Below, in pieces: positions 1 to 5,113 of a stretch of 22,400 bases of DNA; within the stretch, counting starts at the first letter, position 1; every line of letters begins with the position of its first letter. The notes below the pieces were generated by a model that had not been told where the DNA came from, searched no databases, and saw only the letters and a list, made by a program, of their open reading frames with translations. The DNA lies in the IMG/VR virus record IMGVR_UViG_3300030451_001970, positions 1 to 22,400 of that record, one strand, 5' to 3'. The position numbers and the translations under genes are program-made. The DNA comes from a virus.

Positions 1-412
1 CTACTTCGAATCCTTCAGAAGGTCTTACTGTTTCCTTACTATCATTATTGAGTGTCAACATTGCTATGTCTTGGTCATCCAATATAGCATGCAAGAATGT
101 CATAGCGTCTGGTGATGCGTGGTCTATCTCGTTGATAACCAACCTACCGCCATTACGCCATGCTTGTATTGCAATACCGTCATGCCATTCGAACTGACCT
201 GTACTTGAAGGCTTATAAAAACCTTCTAAGTTTGCAGATGCAGTATCTTCTGTCATTGTAACCTGATACACATTAGGTGTACCGTCTGCATTAAGTGGTG
301 CAGTTTGTTTGACTGCACTGTATGTTTTACCTGTACCTGGTGGGCCGTATAATAATACACGTCTAGTCTTACCTAGTACAGCTTGTATTTGTTTCCAACA
401 ATCGTTTTCCAT
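1..412 (-). CDS. MoxR-type AAA+ ATPase (C-terminus beyond window)
   Basis: The reading frame starts at ATG 412-410 and is still open at base 1, so about 137 N-terminal residues are visible. A Walker A motif GPPGTGKT lies at residues 23-30, and a Walker B-like segment RLVINEID lies near residues 88-97, followed by a sensor-like LTLNN stretch. This order matches the AAA+ subgroup of MoxR, CbbQ and dynein-related ATPases, which hydrolyse ATP to remodel protein complexes, often together with a von Willebrand A-domain partner. No partner is visible here. It may lie to the left. The start codon overlaps the stop of the upstream gene as TAATG, so translation is probably coupled. The ATPase call is secure; the substrate is unknown. 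Confidence 0.88.
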   Translation of the reverse strand, partial: MENDCWKQIQAVLGKTRRVLLYGPPGTGKTYSAVKQTAPLNADGTPNVYQVTMTEDTASANLEGFYKPSSTGQFEWHDGIAIQAWRNGGRLVINEIDHASPDAMTFLHAILDDQDIAMLTLNNDSKETVRPSEGFEV

Positions 413-870
413 TAGTCGTTCCTTTCTATATTTTTGAGGAAATCATCAGCTTCATCGCCAATGTTTTCCATCATATGGTTTATGTTTGTAGTAGTCATAT
501 CTAACAACTTACCTTCGTCCTGTGTAAGGTGGCATTGTATAGATGTAGGTTCTATCTCTAACCATTGTCTAAATGTACCTGTTTCTTCGGCATGTTGTCT
601 GATTTGTTCTATCTCATCAAGAGTAAATGTCTTATCTTTATCAGGATAACCTGACATAAAGTTAGTCATTATCTCTGCTTTAGCAGACATAACAATATGC
701 ATAGCTCTTGTAATAGCTTGTATATTATCAGCTGCATGTACCATTATTTTCCATACATCTGGTTCATCATCTGGATAACCTTTCTTATCCCCATGACTAT
801 CGAACTCTGCATATGCTATTACAACTGTAAAGCATTTATGTTCTCTTGGTACTTCTTCTATTAAGTTCAT
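412..870 (-). CDS. Hypothetical protein, 152 aa
   Basis: I do not recognise this protein. It is acidic, soluble-looking, and has no signal peptide or membrane segment. I chose ATG 870-868 (MNLIEEVPREH) rather than an in-frame ATG seven codons upstream, because AGAAAGGAAG sits just before it. The stop overlaps the ATPase start as TAATG, so the two genes form a coupled pair and the product may work with the ATPase. The ribosome-binding site and two bases of the start codon lie inside a long hairpin (869-915), which suggests translation is controlled by RNA folding or processing. That is inference. The frame is well supported by the RBS and coupling. Confidence 0.8.
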   Translation of the reverse strand: MNLIEEVPREHKCFTVVIAYAEFDSHGDKKGYPDDEPDVWKIMVHAADNIQAITRAMHIVMSAKAEIMTNFMSGYPDKDKTFTLDEIEQIRQHAEETGTFRQWLEIEPTSIQCHLTQDEGKLLDMTTTNINHMMENIGDEADDFLKNIERND

Positions 871-915
871 ATCTTCCTTTCTGTAAAGCAAAGGCAGTAC
901 AGAAAGGAAAGATAT
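869..915 (-). promoter_or_regulatory. Hairpin burying the RBS and start codon of the 152-aa gene
   Basis: Arms 869-885 and 898-915 pair over 17 base pairs with a single bulged base (910) and a 12-nt loop. In the leftward transcript the 3' arm contains AGAAAGGAAG and the first two bases of the AUG. The pairing is far longer than expected by chance in so short a span. A ribosome would be blocked unless the stem is opened or cut, or the gene is reached by coupling from upstream. The structure is seen directly; the regulatory role is inferred. Confidence 0.7.
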
Positions 916-1230
916 CTTTACCTATCCACACCTCTCTACACAGGACCGCACCTATGCACTCCTCGCCTTTAACTAAAACTAAATTATGTGTAACCTTACC
1001 AAGCCATTCCAATGCGAGGCTAACATGACCCCACCTATCCTGACCGCAAATTAAAAACTTAAATGATGCTTGCCTTGCCTTTCACGACCTAACCTTACCC
1101 AAGCGGTTCATAACTTGCCAGGCCTCTATCCTCCTCACCACAAAAAAACTTTAATGTACCTTACCTTGCCTCTGCGTGCCCGTCCCAAGCAGACAGCACC
1201 TCAGCCTTGCAAGCCAGGGCAAGCCAATGG
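916..1230 (-). repeat. Gene-free gap with three imperfect G-rich repeats
   Basis: No convincing gene is present in this gap. Read on the minus strand it is unusually G-rich and contains three related blocks at 1170-1123, 1079-1032 and 1005-949. Each begins with a GGCAAGGTAAGG-like motif, continues through an AT-rich TTTAAGTTTTT-like stretch, and ends with an AGGATAGGTG-like motif. The first two blocks are both 48 bases, and repeat starts are about 83-91 bases apart. Further GCTTGG and GGCAAG words fall between them. The strand asymmetry (C-rich on plus) is unlike the coding DNA nearby. Protein-binding iterons, an origin-like region or an untranslated RNA are all possible; none can be chosen from sequence alone. 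Confidence 0.55.
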
Positions 1231-1971
1231 CTATAAGCCTTTACGTATCCTTGACCATGTGTTAACAAGTTGGTCCATAAGTTTAATAAATGTTGTATCT
1301 TCATCTTTCATAGCACCAGCTTCTAAGTATTGATTAAGTAATCTAGCATACACAGTAGCACTTTGACCTATCCATTTGTTGTTAAGTGCTTCTTGTTTCT
1401 TTGTTATTCTACTTTGATTTAGATGACCTAGACCTTTCTTTAATGCTACAGTATTACCTGATGCAGTGATACCGAACCCTTTAATCATGGTCTGTACTTT
1501 CTTTTCAGGTTTATTTATATCGTCAGCAATTTGTTTGATAGACATGCCTAGTTCTTCTGCTGTCTTAACATACTGTTTAATTTCTATTGATGAGTATGGT
1601 AAGCCATGTTCTACATTGAGTAGATATGATTGACGTACAGCATCAAGCTCTGTATCACATTCTACTAACTTAACTGGTATTTGTTTTTTGTTAAGTTTAA
1701 GATGTGCTTCGTATCTGTGCCAACCATCTAGTATTCTACCTGTTGGTCGTTCGTTCTTGCTTTCTACTATAATTGCTGGGAATACTACGCCAACTTTGAT
1801 TGCATCTGCATATGCATTGACTTTATTCTCTACAATATTACGTCTTGGATAGATACTTTTATCTTGTATTAATGTATCTAAGGGCAAATACATATCACCC
1901 TTAGATAACTTAAGTATCTTGTCTTTGTTAGCAGATACTCTCTGCTTTACTTTAGTTTGTCTGTTAGACAT
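1231..1971 (-). CDS. ParB/RepB-like nuclease-domain protein, 246 aa
   Basis: The N-terminal half matches the ParB/sulfiredoxin-type fold: a PRR motif at residues 42-44 and LDGWHRYEA at 81-89, which corresponds to the conserved G-x-x-R nucleotide-binding box of this family. A helix-turn-helix-like segment follows (about 137-163, GMSIKQIADDINKPEKKV). Known members bind DNA and may bind or hydrolyse CTP. Phage versions occur as partition proteins, DNA-binding regulators or nucleases. No ParA gene is seen here, so plasmid-like partition is not supported. The start overlaps the upstream stop as TAATG (1973-1969), pairing it with the 201-aa gene. Family confidence is good; function is open. Confidence 0.8.
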   Translation of the reverse strand: MSNRQTKVKQRVSANKDKILKLSKGDMYLPLDTLIQDKSIYPRRNIVENKVNAYADAIKVGVVFPAIIVESKNERPTGRILDGWHRYEAHLKLNKKQIPVKLVECDTELDAVRQSYLLNVEHGLPYSSIEIKQYVKTAEELGMSIKQIADDINKPEKKVQTMIKGFGITASGNTVALKKGLGHLNQSRITKKQEALNNKWIGQSATVYARLLNQYLEAGAMKDEDTTFIKLMDQLVNTWSRIRKGL

Positions 1972-2576
1972 TATAACTCCTTCGCATCTGTGATAACATA
2001 CCTACCGAAGTTACCACCTTTTTGTGGACGATAGTCGCCTATGCCTTGCTTCTTACCTGCATCTGCAAGTATGGATGTCAATGCATCTAGACCAGTGTCC
2101 TTGAAACTAGCTGTCATTAAACTTTCGTCAGCCACAATAGTAAATGTTAGTTGCCATTCTCTAACTACTGGACGAGTGCGTATAATACCAGCTCTTGATA
2201 CTACGACCCTGCGTTCGTCTGTATCATATGTTTTAATAGGCCTGTTCTTATGTGACTTAAGTTCTATTAAGTCGAACGGTTCTATTTGTATGTGATTAAG
2301 TACAGTTTTAGCTGAACTTCTACCTAGCTTAAACATCTTAGACGCTTCTAAGAATGAAGCTCTAATTTGTGTAGCAGGAACACAGAGATTACCTGCGTCA
2401 TTTCTATATGTACGCATCTCTGCTTCGTCATCTTTGTTGTACTGTTTCTTACCAACAGTCATAGTACCTGTGTCTAACGACATCATTGCTGGATTGTTAA
2501 ACATAATACCTGGTTCTTTACCTTGTATTGTAAATTGGTACATTACATCTGTTGATACATATGTAAGTGTTGCCAT
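1971..2576 (-). CDS. Conserved-looking protein, 201 aa, with possible Cas7/RAMP-like features
   Basis: I do not recognise a named family with certainty. Three motifs stand out: VPATQIRASF at residues 66-75, RTRPVVREW at 133-141 and GIGDYRPQKGGNFGRY at 178-193. A basic helix after a pre-helix motif, and a glycine-rich loop near the C-terminus, recall the RRM-like RAMP fold of Cas7 backbone proteins. No other CRISPR gene or repeat array is visible. The Cas7 idea is inference only. Alternatives are a phage nucleic-acid-binding or regulatory protein. The start is well supported by AAAGGAAAGGAAAT just upstream, and the stop overlaps the ParB-like start, so the two are co-translated. Confidence 0.75.
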   Translation of the reverse strand: MATLTYVSTDVMYQFTIQGKEPGIMFNNPAMMSLDTGTMTVGKKQYNKDDEAEMRTYRNDAGNLCVPATQIRASFLEASKMFKLGRSSAKTVLNHIQIEPFDLIELKSHKNRPIKTYDTDERRVVVSRAGIIRTRPVVREWQLTFTIVADESLMTASFKDTGLDALTSILADAGKKQGIGDYRPQKGGNFGRYVITDAKEL

Positions 2577-2599
2577 TATATTTCCTTTCCTTTCTTATA

Positions 2600-2676
2600 T
2601 AGATAGCTTGATAAGTACCTCCACCTATCCACAGCACGCTATGGCGTACAGTTCTTGATACCTATCAAGCTACCTA
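2600..2676 (-). other. Long hairpin A, upstream of the 201-aa gene
   Basis: Arms 2600-2613 and 2663-2676 pair at 13 of 14 positions, with an A-C mismatch at the fourth pair. A small GTAC/GTAC and CACGC/GCGT inner pairing is possible. The ends (TAGATAGCTTG and CAAGCTACCTA) are identical to those of the next hairpin at 2721-2847. It lies 24 bases upstream of the 201-aa start codon and is not followed by a U-run. Confidence 0.6.
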
Positions 2677-2720
2677 CTTTCAGGTGTTAGGACAACAGGG
2701 GTTAACCTAACTCTTACTTA

Positions 2721-2847
2721 TAGATAGCTTGTAACCTACTGTGTACGAATACTGTTTGTGCTACTGGTAATTATTGCTAATTACTTTCAACCGCACTCAT
2801 ATTTCTCAGTACTACTTTACCAAGCACAATAGGCTACAAGCTACCTA
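2721..2847 (-). other. Very long nested hairpin B, candidate structured RNA
   Basis: Arms 2721-2743 and 2825-2847 pair at 20 of 23 positions. Inside are three more nested pairings in order: TACTG 2750-2754 with CAGTA 2807-2811, GTGC 2758-2761 with GCAC 2793-2796, and GTAATTA 2767-2773 with TAATTAC 2778-2784 closed by a TTGC loop. The whole 127 bases can therefore fold into one rod. It carries no gene. The strand of any RNA is assumed from the surrounding leftward genes. Confidence 0.6.
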
Positions 2848-2858
2848 CAACAGGGACA

Positions 2859-2903
2859 TGCAATGTATTAGCATGGCTAGCAATTATTGGGACTAGCATT
2901 GTA
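2859..2903. other. Small bulged hairpin in the same gap
   Basis: GCTAG (2876-2880) pairs with CTAGC (2893-2897), and TGCAATG (2859-2865) can pair with CATTGTA (2897-2903) around a large one-sided bulge. It sits between hairpin B and the stop of the 48-aa gene. It is weaker than the neighbouring structures. The remainder of the 2577-2934 gap (2677-2720) also contains a short GTTAGG/CCTAAC inverted repeat. Confidence 0.35.
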
Positions 2904-2934
2904 AGTAGCTTCGTTCATTACAGTGTGGCTGCAA

Positions 2935-3081
2935 TTAACTAATCATGTATTCTATATTCTCTAGTGCTTCTAGTTTAGCTACAATAGCTTTGTTAAATTC
3001 GCCTTGAGTTTCTATAGCAGTCACTATGTTTTGTAGTGTACTCATTATATCATTCAATGCTTTGATTGTATCTTTATCCAT
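2935..3081 (-). CDS. Small hypothetical protein, 48 aa
   Basis: ATG 3081-3079 opens a 48-codon frame (MDKDTIKALNDIMSTL...) that ends with TAA at 2937-2935. The start overlaps the stop of the upstream 86-aa gene as TAATG, the same junction used by other pairs in this arm, which is the main reason to believe it. The sequence has regularly spaced hydrophobic residues and looks like one or two amphipathic helices, possibly a coiled coil. I do not recognise a family. It is probably co-translated with, and may bind, the upstream product. Confidence 0.65.
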   Translation of the reverse strand: MDKDTIKALNDIMSTLQNIVTAIETQGEFNKAIVAKLEALENIEYMIS

Positions 3082-3341
3082 TATTCTTCCTCCATATAAT
3101 CGTCATCAGTTGGATTGTCTTTCAACCACTGGTTCCAATTCCTATCTTCGTGAACAGTTTGTTTGAATGCTTTATCTATCTGATATCTGACAGCTTCAGC
3201 TAACATAGCACACCAACCCTTGATTTTATCGTCAAGTTTTTGGTAGTTGCTTGATGTAGCTGCATTATCTAAATCATTTAGCGTCCACACTATAATCTGT
3301 TTTAATTGATTTCTGTTTAATTCATCTAGTTTATCTATCAT
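3081..3341 (-). CDS. Hypothetical protein, 86 aa
   Basis: The frame begins at ATG 3341-3339 (MIDKLDELNRNQLKQ) behind an AAAGGAATAT ribosome-binding site. The protein is predicted mostly helical, with an acidic C-terminus ending in DDDYMEEE. Single Cys and Trp residues give no recognisable metal site. It is the first gene of a coupled pair with the 48-aa gene, and a perfectly formed hairpin (3357-3396) separates it from the gene upstream. I cannot assign a function. Confidence 0.75.
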   Translation of the reverse strand: MIDKLDELNRNQLKQIIVWTLNDLDNAATSSNYQKLDDKIKGWCAMLAEAVRYQIDKAFKQTVHEDRNWNQWLKDNPTDDDYMEEE

Positions 3342-3356
3342 ATATTCCTTTCATAT

Positions 3357-3396
3357 GTTGGCTGTCGCTGATGTAAAAGTAACAGCGACAGACAAC
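3357..3396 (-). other. Intergenic 14-bp hairpin
   Basis: Arms 3357-3370 and 3383-3396 pair at 13 of 14 positions (core GCTGTCGCTG against CAGCGACAG) around a 12-nt loop. It starts 10 bases past the stop of the 70-aa gene and ends before the RBS of the 86-aa gene. No U-run follows on either strand, so it is not a typical intrinsic terminator. It fits the hairpin-between-genes pattern of this arm. Confidence 0.65.
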
Positions 3397-3406
3397 AACT
3401 AGGATT

Positions 3407-3619
3407 TTAGAAGGGCAAATCCTCATAGTCAGATTGGTCAACATCAAGCTTCATATCAATATTCAAATAACTTAGGTCATTTGTATATCGTTTTTCGCCT
3501 TCGTTTTGACGATAGTCTATGATTGCACTTCCAACAGTCCTTTTGACTTGTTCAAAGTCCATAGGTTCTAGTATGTCCTTGAGTGTTTCAAGTGCACACT
3601 TTACTTTATCTATGTCCAT
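3407..3619 (-). CDS. Small protein (70 aa) with SSB-like acidic C-terminal tip
   Basis: ATG 3619-3617 follows AGAAAGGATAAACAA. The N-terminal two-thirds is helical and charged (MDIDKVKCALETLKDIL...). It is too short and has no visible OB-fold pattern to be a single-stranded DNA-binding protein. The last residues are DQSDYEDLPF. Bacterial SSB proteins end in an acidic segment closing with a Pro-Phe pair (DDDIPF in E. coli), which docks many replication and repair proteins. The resemblance suggests the product either mimics that tip to recruit or block host SSB partners, or is a replication accessory factor. The tip is seen; the role is inferred. Confidence 0.75.
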   Translation of the reverse strand: MDIDKVKCALETLKDILEPMDFEQVKRTVGSAIIDYRQNEGEKRYTNDLSYLNIDMKLDVDQSDYEDLPF

Positions 3620-3650
3620 TTGTTTATCCTTTCTTTAGACAATTTCAGTA

Positions 3651-3708
3651 CAGGCGTTAGCTAATTCCAGGAGTAAGCACTCCCCTGGGCTAATTCACTA
3701 ACGCCCTG
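3651..3708 (-). other. Two-stem nested hairpin with internal direct repeat
   Basis: Outer arms CAGGCGTTAG (3651-3660) and CTAACGCCCTG (3698-3708) pair with one extra base. Inner arms CCAGGAGT (3667-3674) and ACTCCCCTGG (3679-3688) pair with two extra C. The internal loop carries CTAATT on one side and GCTAATTCA on the other. It lies 32 bases upstream of the 70-aa gene start. Confidence 0.6.
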
Positions 3709-3770
3709 AGTTTATAGTTTACATCAATTCATACTGGTACTATCACCTTTCTTGCTTCATTGATATCTCT

Positions 3771-3850
3771 TGCTACATCAGTCATTACCTACTAACCTAC
3801 TTCATACTCCAATGGTATGGCTACTTAAGCGTTTGGTTCATGATGTAGCA
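3771..3850. other. Wide inverted repeat with inner hairpin
   Basis: TGCTACATCA (3771-3780) is a perfect reverse complement of TGATGTAGCA (3841-3850). Between them CATAC (3803-3807) pairs with GTATG (3815-3819), and AACC/GGTT can also pair. The 3620-3962 gap otherwise has only an 18-codon open frame lacking a convincing RBS. Meaning unknown. Confidence 0.45.
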
Positions 3851-3914
3851 CTCTCTTTTTATTAACGCAGTGTGCTATCTGCGAAAGTATGTAGCTATCA
3901 TTATAGCAACAGAC

Positions 3915-3952
3915 TTTACTCTCCCTACATTATACAATATAGGGAGTGTAAA
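3915..3952 (-). other. 13-bp hairpin downstream of the 92-aa gene
   Basis: Arms 3915-3927 and 3940-3952 pair at 12 of 13 positions (TTTACTCTCCCTA against TAGGGAGTGTAAA) around a 12-nt AT-rich loop. It starts 10 bases past the stop of the 92-aa gene. The expected U-run is absent in the leftward transcript, so termination is doubtful. 3'-end protection or processing is equally possible. Confidence 0.6.
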
Positions 3953-3962
3953 ACCTATCGGT

Positions 3963-4241
3963 TTAAAAGGCTGCTGTACCTTCAAGCACATCAGTGCTTT
4001 TAGTTTCAGCAGTTTCTGATACTTCCTCAGTATCAGTTGCAGCTTCCGCTGCCTTAGCCTCTTTCTTGGCTAAGTATGTTTCGCTTTGCTTATGCAATGC
4101 GATTACCTCGTTGATATCGAGATAAAGTGGAATGGTTTGCAAAGAACCATTAATGTATCTTTGCACGAATGTGCGTTCACGCCATTCGGTAAGTGTTTTA
4201 CCTGTAATTCCACACACTACAGGTTGCATTGGTTTTGACAT
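3963..4241 (-). CDS. Hypothetical protein, 92 aa, acidic Ala/Glu-rich tail
   Basis: ATG 4241-4239 is preceded by AGAAAGGATACT. The first 55 residues look folded (MSKPMQPVVCGITGKTL...), with one Cys and a CGITG turn. The rest is a low-complexity Ala, Glu, Thr and Lys tail that is probably disordered (KKEAKAAEAATDTEE...). I do not recognise the family. Hairpins flank the gene on both sides (3915-3952 and 4297-4353). A weak GACATA/TATGTC pairing (4237-4242 with 4263-4268) spans its RBS. Function unknown. Confidence 0.75.
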   Translation of the reverse strand: MSKPMQPVVCGITGKTLTEWRERTFVQRYINGSLQTIPLYLDINEVIALHKQSETYLAKKEAKAAEAATDTEEVSETAETKSTDVLEGTAAF

Positions 4242-4296
4242 AGTATCCTTTCTATAATCGCTTATGTCTCATAATATATATTATTATCTTACATAA

Positions 4297-4353
4297 TATA
4301 TATCAGTCATCTTTCTGACTTCAAGAAGTCTGAAGAAAGATGAGTGATATATA
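4297..4353 (-). repeat. Bulged hairpin H1 (family of six)
   Basis: Outer arms 4297-4316 and 4334-4353 pair with one mismatch. A three-base bulge TGA (4331-4333) lies on one side only. The inner stem is GACTTC (4317-4322) with GAAGTC (4325-4330), and two bases AA lie between. It directly abuts the stop codon of the 27-aa gene (4354). Confidence 0.8.
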
Positions 4354-4437
4354 CTATCCTGTGTGATACACATGATAGAAATAATCAGCAGTATGTTCTA
4401 CGCCACATTCGTGGCAGTAAATTGTTTCAACAATCAA
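4354..4437 (-). CDS. Mini zinc-knuckle-like protein, 27 aa (TTG start)
   Basis: A TTG at 4437-4435 sits behind GAAAGGTATAAA and opens a 27-codon frame ending with TAG at 4356-4354. The product (M)IVETIYCHECGVEH... contains a CHEC knuckle followed by two or three His residues (GVEH, FYHVYH) that could complete a zinc site. No ATG is available in frame, so the start is inferred from the RBS. It follows the 26-aa gene by 14 bases with no hairpin between, so the two probably form one unit. The small size and non-ATG start keep confidence moderate. Confidence 0.5.
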   Translation of the reverse strand: MIVETIYCHECGVEHTADYFYHVYHTG

Positions 4438-4451
4438 TTTATACCTTTCAG

Positions 4452-4532
4452 TTATTCATAGCAGTGGCAGTCTTTATCCCATTCGGGTAATTCACACCAC
4501 ATGCAATAGTTATCTACACCATACTTAATCAT
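4452..4532 (-). CDS. Mini cysteine-rich protein, 26 aa
   Basis: ATG 4532-4530 is preceded by AAAGGAATATAT, the same RBS form as its larger neighbours. The product reads MIKYGVDNYCMWCELPEWD followed by KDCHCYE. The CxxC and CxC pairs about nine residues apart could bind one zinc ion, as in rubredoxin-like knuckles. It is far below normal annotation length, but the RBS, the cysteine pattern and the position between hairpin H2 and the next gene support a real gene. Function unknown; nucleic-acid or protein binding is a guess. Confidence 0.55.
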   Translation of the reverse strand: MIKYGVDNYCMWCELPEWDKDCHCYE

Positions 4533-4552
4533 ATATATTCCTTTCAATATAT

Positions 4553-4593
4553 AATTACTGTCCTGAACTCAAGAGTTCGGAAGGACAGTAATT
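4553..4593 (-). repeat. Bulged hairpin H2 (family of six)
   Basis: Outer arms 4553-4564 and 4582-4593 pair perfectly over 12 bp. The one-sided bulge GGA is at 4579-4581. Inner stem GAACTC (4565-4570) pairs with GAGTTC (4573-4578), with AA between. It begins 7 bases past the stop of the 74-aa gene and ends before the RBS of the 26-aa gene. Confidence 0.8.
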
Positions 4594-4600
4594 TATTTGA

Positions 4601-4825
4601 TTATTTAAATAGTGCCAGCTTTAGCTGGTCTATCTTGGTTAGTTCCTGTTTAGAAACTTCCCAAGCATTATCCCCATTTAAATACACTTTGGTGCTACAC
4701 GCACCATAATGTATATTAAGGGGATATGTCATACCATTTTTAGCTGGTTTCCAGTATGCATCTTTCTTAAAAACGATTTCGCTTTTACATACTCTACATA
4801 CTTTTTTATTTTTAAATTTATCCAT
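4601..4825 (-). CDS. Small CxxC protein, 74 aa, possible zinc finger
   Basis: I placed the start at ATG 4825-4823 (MDKFKNKKVCRVCKSEI), not the upstream in-frame ATG, because AAAGAAAGGAATAAAA directly precedes it. CRVC at residues 10-13 plus His39 and Cys43 (NIHYGAC) could form a treble-clef type zinc site. HNH-type proteins share that fold, but no HNH catalytic signature is evident. The product is lysine-rich and could bind nucleic acid. It lies between bulged hairpins H2 and H3 and is the longest of three consecutive tiny cysteine-containing genes. Confidence 0.7.
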   Translation of the reverse strand: MDKFKNKKVCRVCKSEIVFKKDAYWKPAKNGMTYPLNIHYGACSTKVYLNGDNAWEVSKQELTKIDQLKLALFK

Positions 4826-4861
4826 TTTTATTCCTTTCTTTAAATAGATAAGATACATAAG

Positions 4862-4910
4862 TATCAGTCAGTATTCTGACCACAAGTGGTCGGAAGAATA
4901 CTGATTGATA
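4862..4910 (-). repeat. Bulged hairpin H3 (family of six)
   Basis: Outer arms 4862-4877 and 4895-4910 pair over 16 positions, one being G-T. The bulge GGA is at 4892-4894. Inner stem GACCAC (4878-4883) pairs with GTGGTC (4886-4891), with AA between. The inner stem differs from H1 and H4 on both sides together, so pairing is kept while sequence changes. It lies upstream of the 74-aa gene. Confidence 0.8.
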
Positions 4911-4920
4911 ATTACACACT

Positions 4921-5028
4921 GCGACACTCTGGTCATGCTCAGCTTGTTGTGTCGCTGGGTTTGTACCGATGGTTGCCATACATACTCGTATCATGAACTC
5001 TCTACTTACTCGTATGTATCATTGCAAC
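4921..5028 (-). other. Gene-free cassette with two further hairpins
   Basis: GCGACAC (4921-4927) pairs perfectly with GTGTCGC (4949-4955) around a 21-nt loop. ATACATAC (4978-4985) pairs with GTATGTAT (5012-5019), extended by GTTGC (4972-4976) with GCAAC (5024-5028) across an uneven bulge. No credible gene lies here. The stretch sits between H3 and H4 where a gene would be expected. Confidence 0.5.
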
Positions 5029-5057
5029 TAAATACTCATTAAGATTAACTCCTTTCT
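5028..5057 (-). other. Strong RBS followed by a three-codon frame
   Basis: AGAAAGGAG (5057-5049) with nine bases of spacing precedes ATG 5039-5037, but that frame reads only Met-Ser-Ile and stops at TAG 5030-5028. It may be the relic of a lost gene start, a minimal leader frame, or a ribosome-docking site. A strong RBS without a gene is unusual in this compact arm. Confidence 0.4.
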
Positions 5058-5063
5058 AATAAG

Positions 5064-5112
5064 TATCAGTCAGCATTCTGACTTCAAGAAGTCGGAAGAA
5101 TGCTGAATGATA
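5064..5112 (-). repeat. Bulged hairpin H4 (family of six)
   Basis: Outer arms 5064-5079 and 5097-5112 pair at 15 of 16 positions. The bulge GGA is at 5094-5096. Inner stem GACTTC (5080-5085) pairs with GAAGTC (5088-5093), with AA between. It ends one base from the stop codon of the 47-aa gene. Confidence 0.8.
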
Positions 5113-5113
5113 A

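Noticed and set aside
1021-1112. Tiny frames of 9 and 15 codons inside the G-rich repeats on the minus strand
   Set aside because: They follow RBS-like words that are part of the repeat itself, and their lengths and products differ between repeats.
3651-3708. Integron attC-like site (GCGTTAG and CTAACGC arms)
   Set aside because: The GTTRRRY/RYYYAAC core boxes are not satisfied and no integrase is present.
4818-4994. A 58-aa open frame on the minus strand overlapping the 74-aa gene start
   Set aside because: It reads straight through bulged hairpin H3, whose relatives are non-coding, and its composition looks random.
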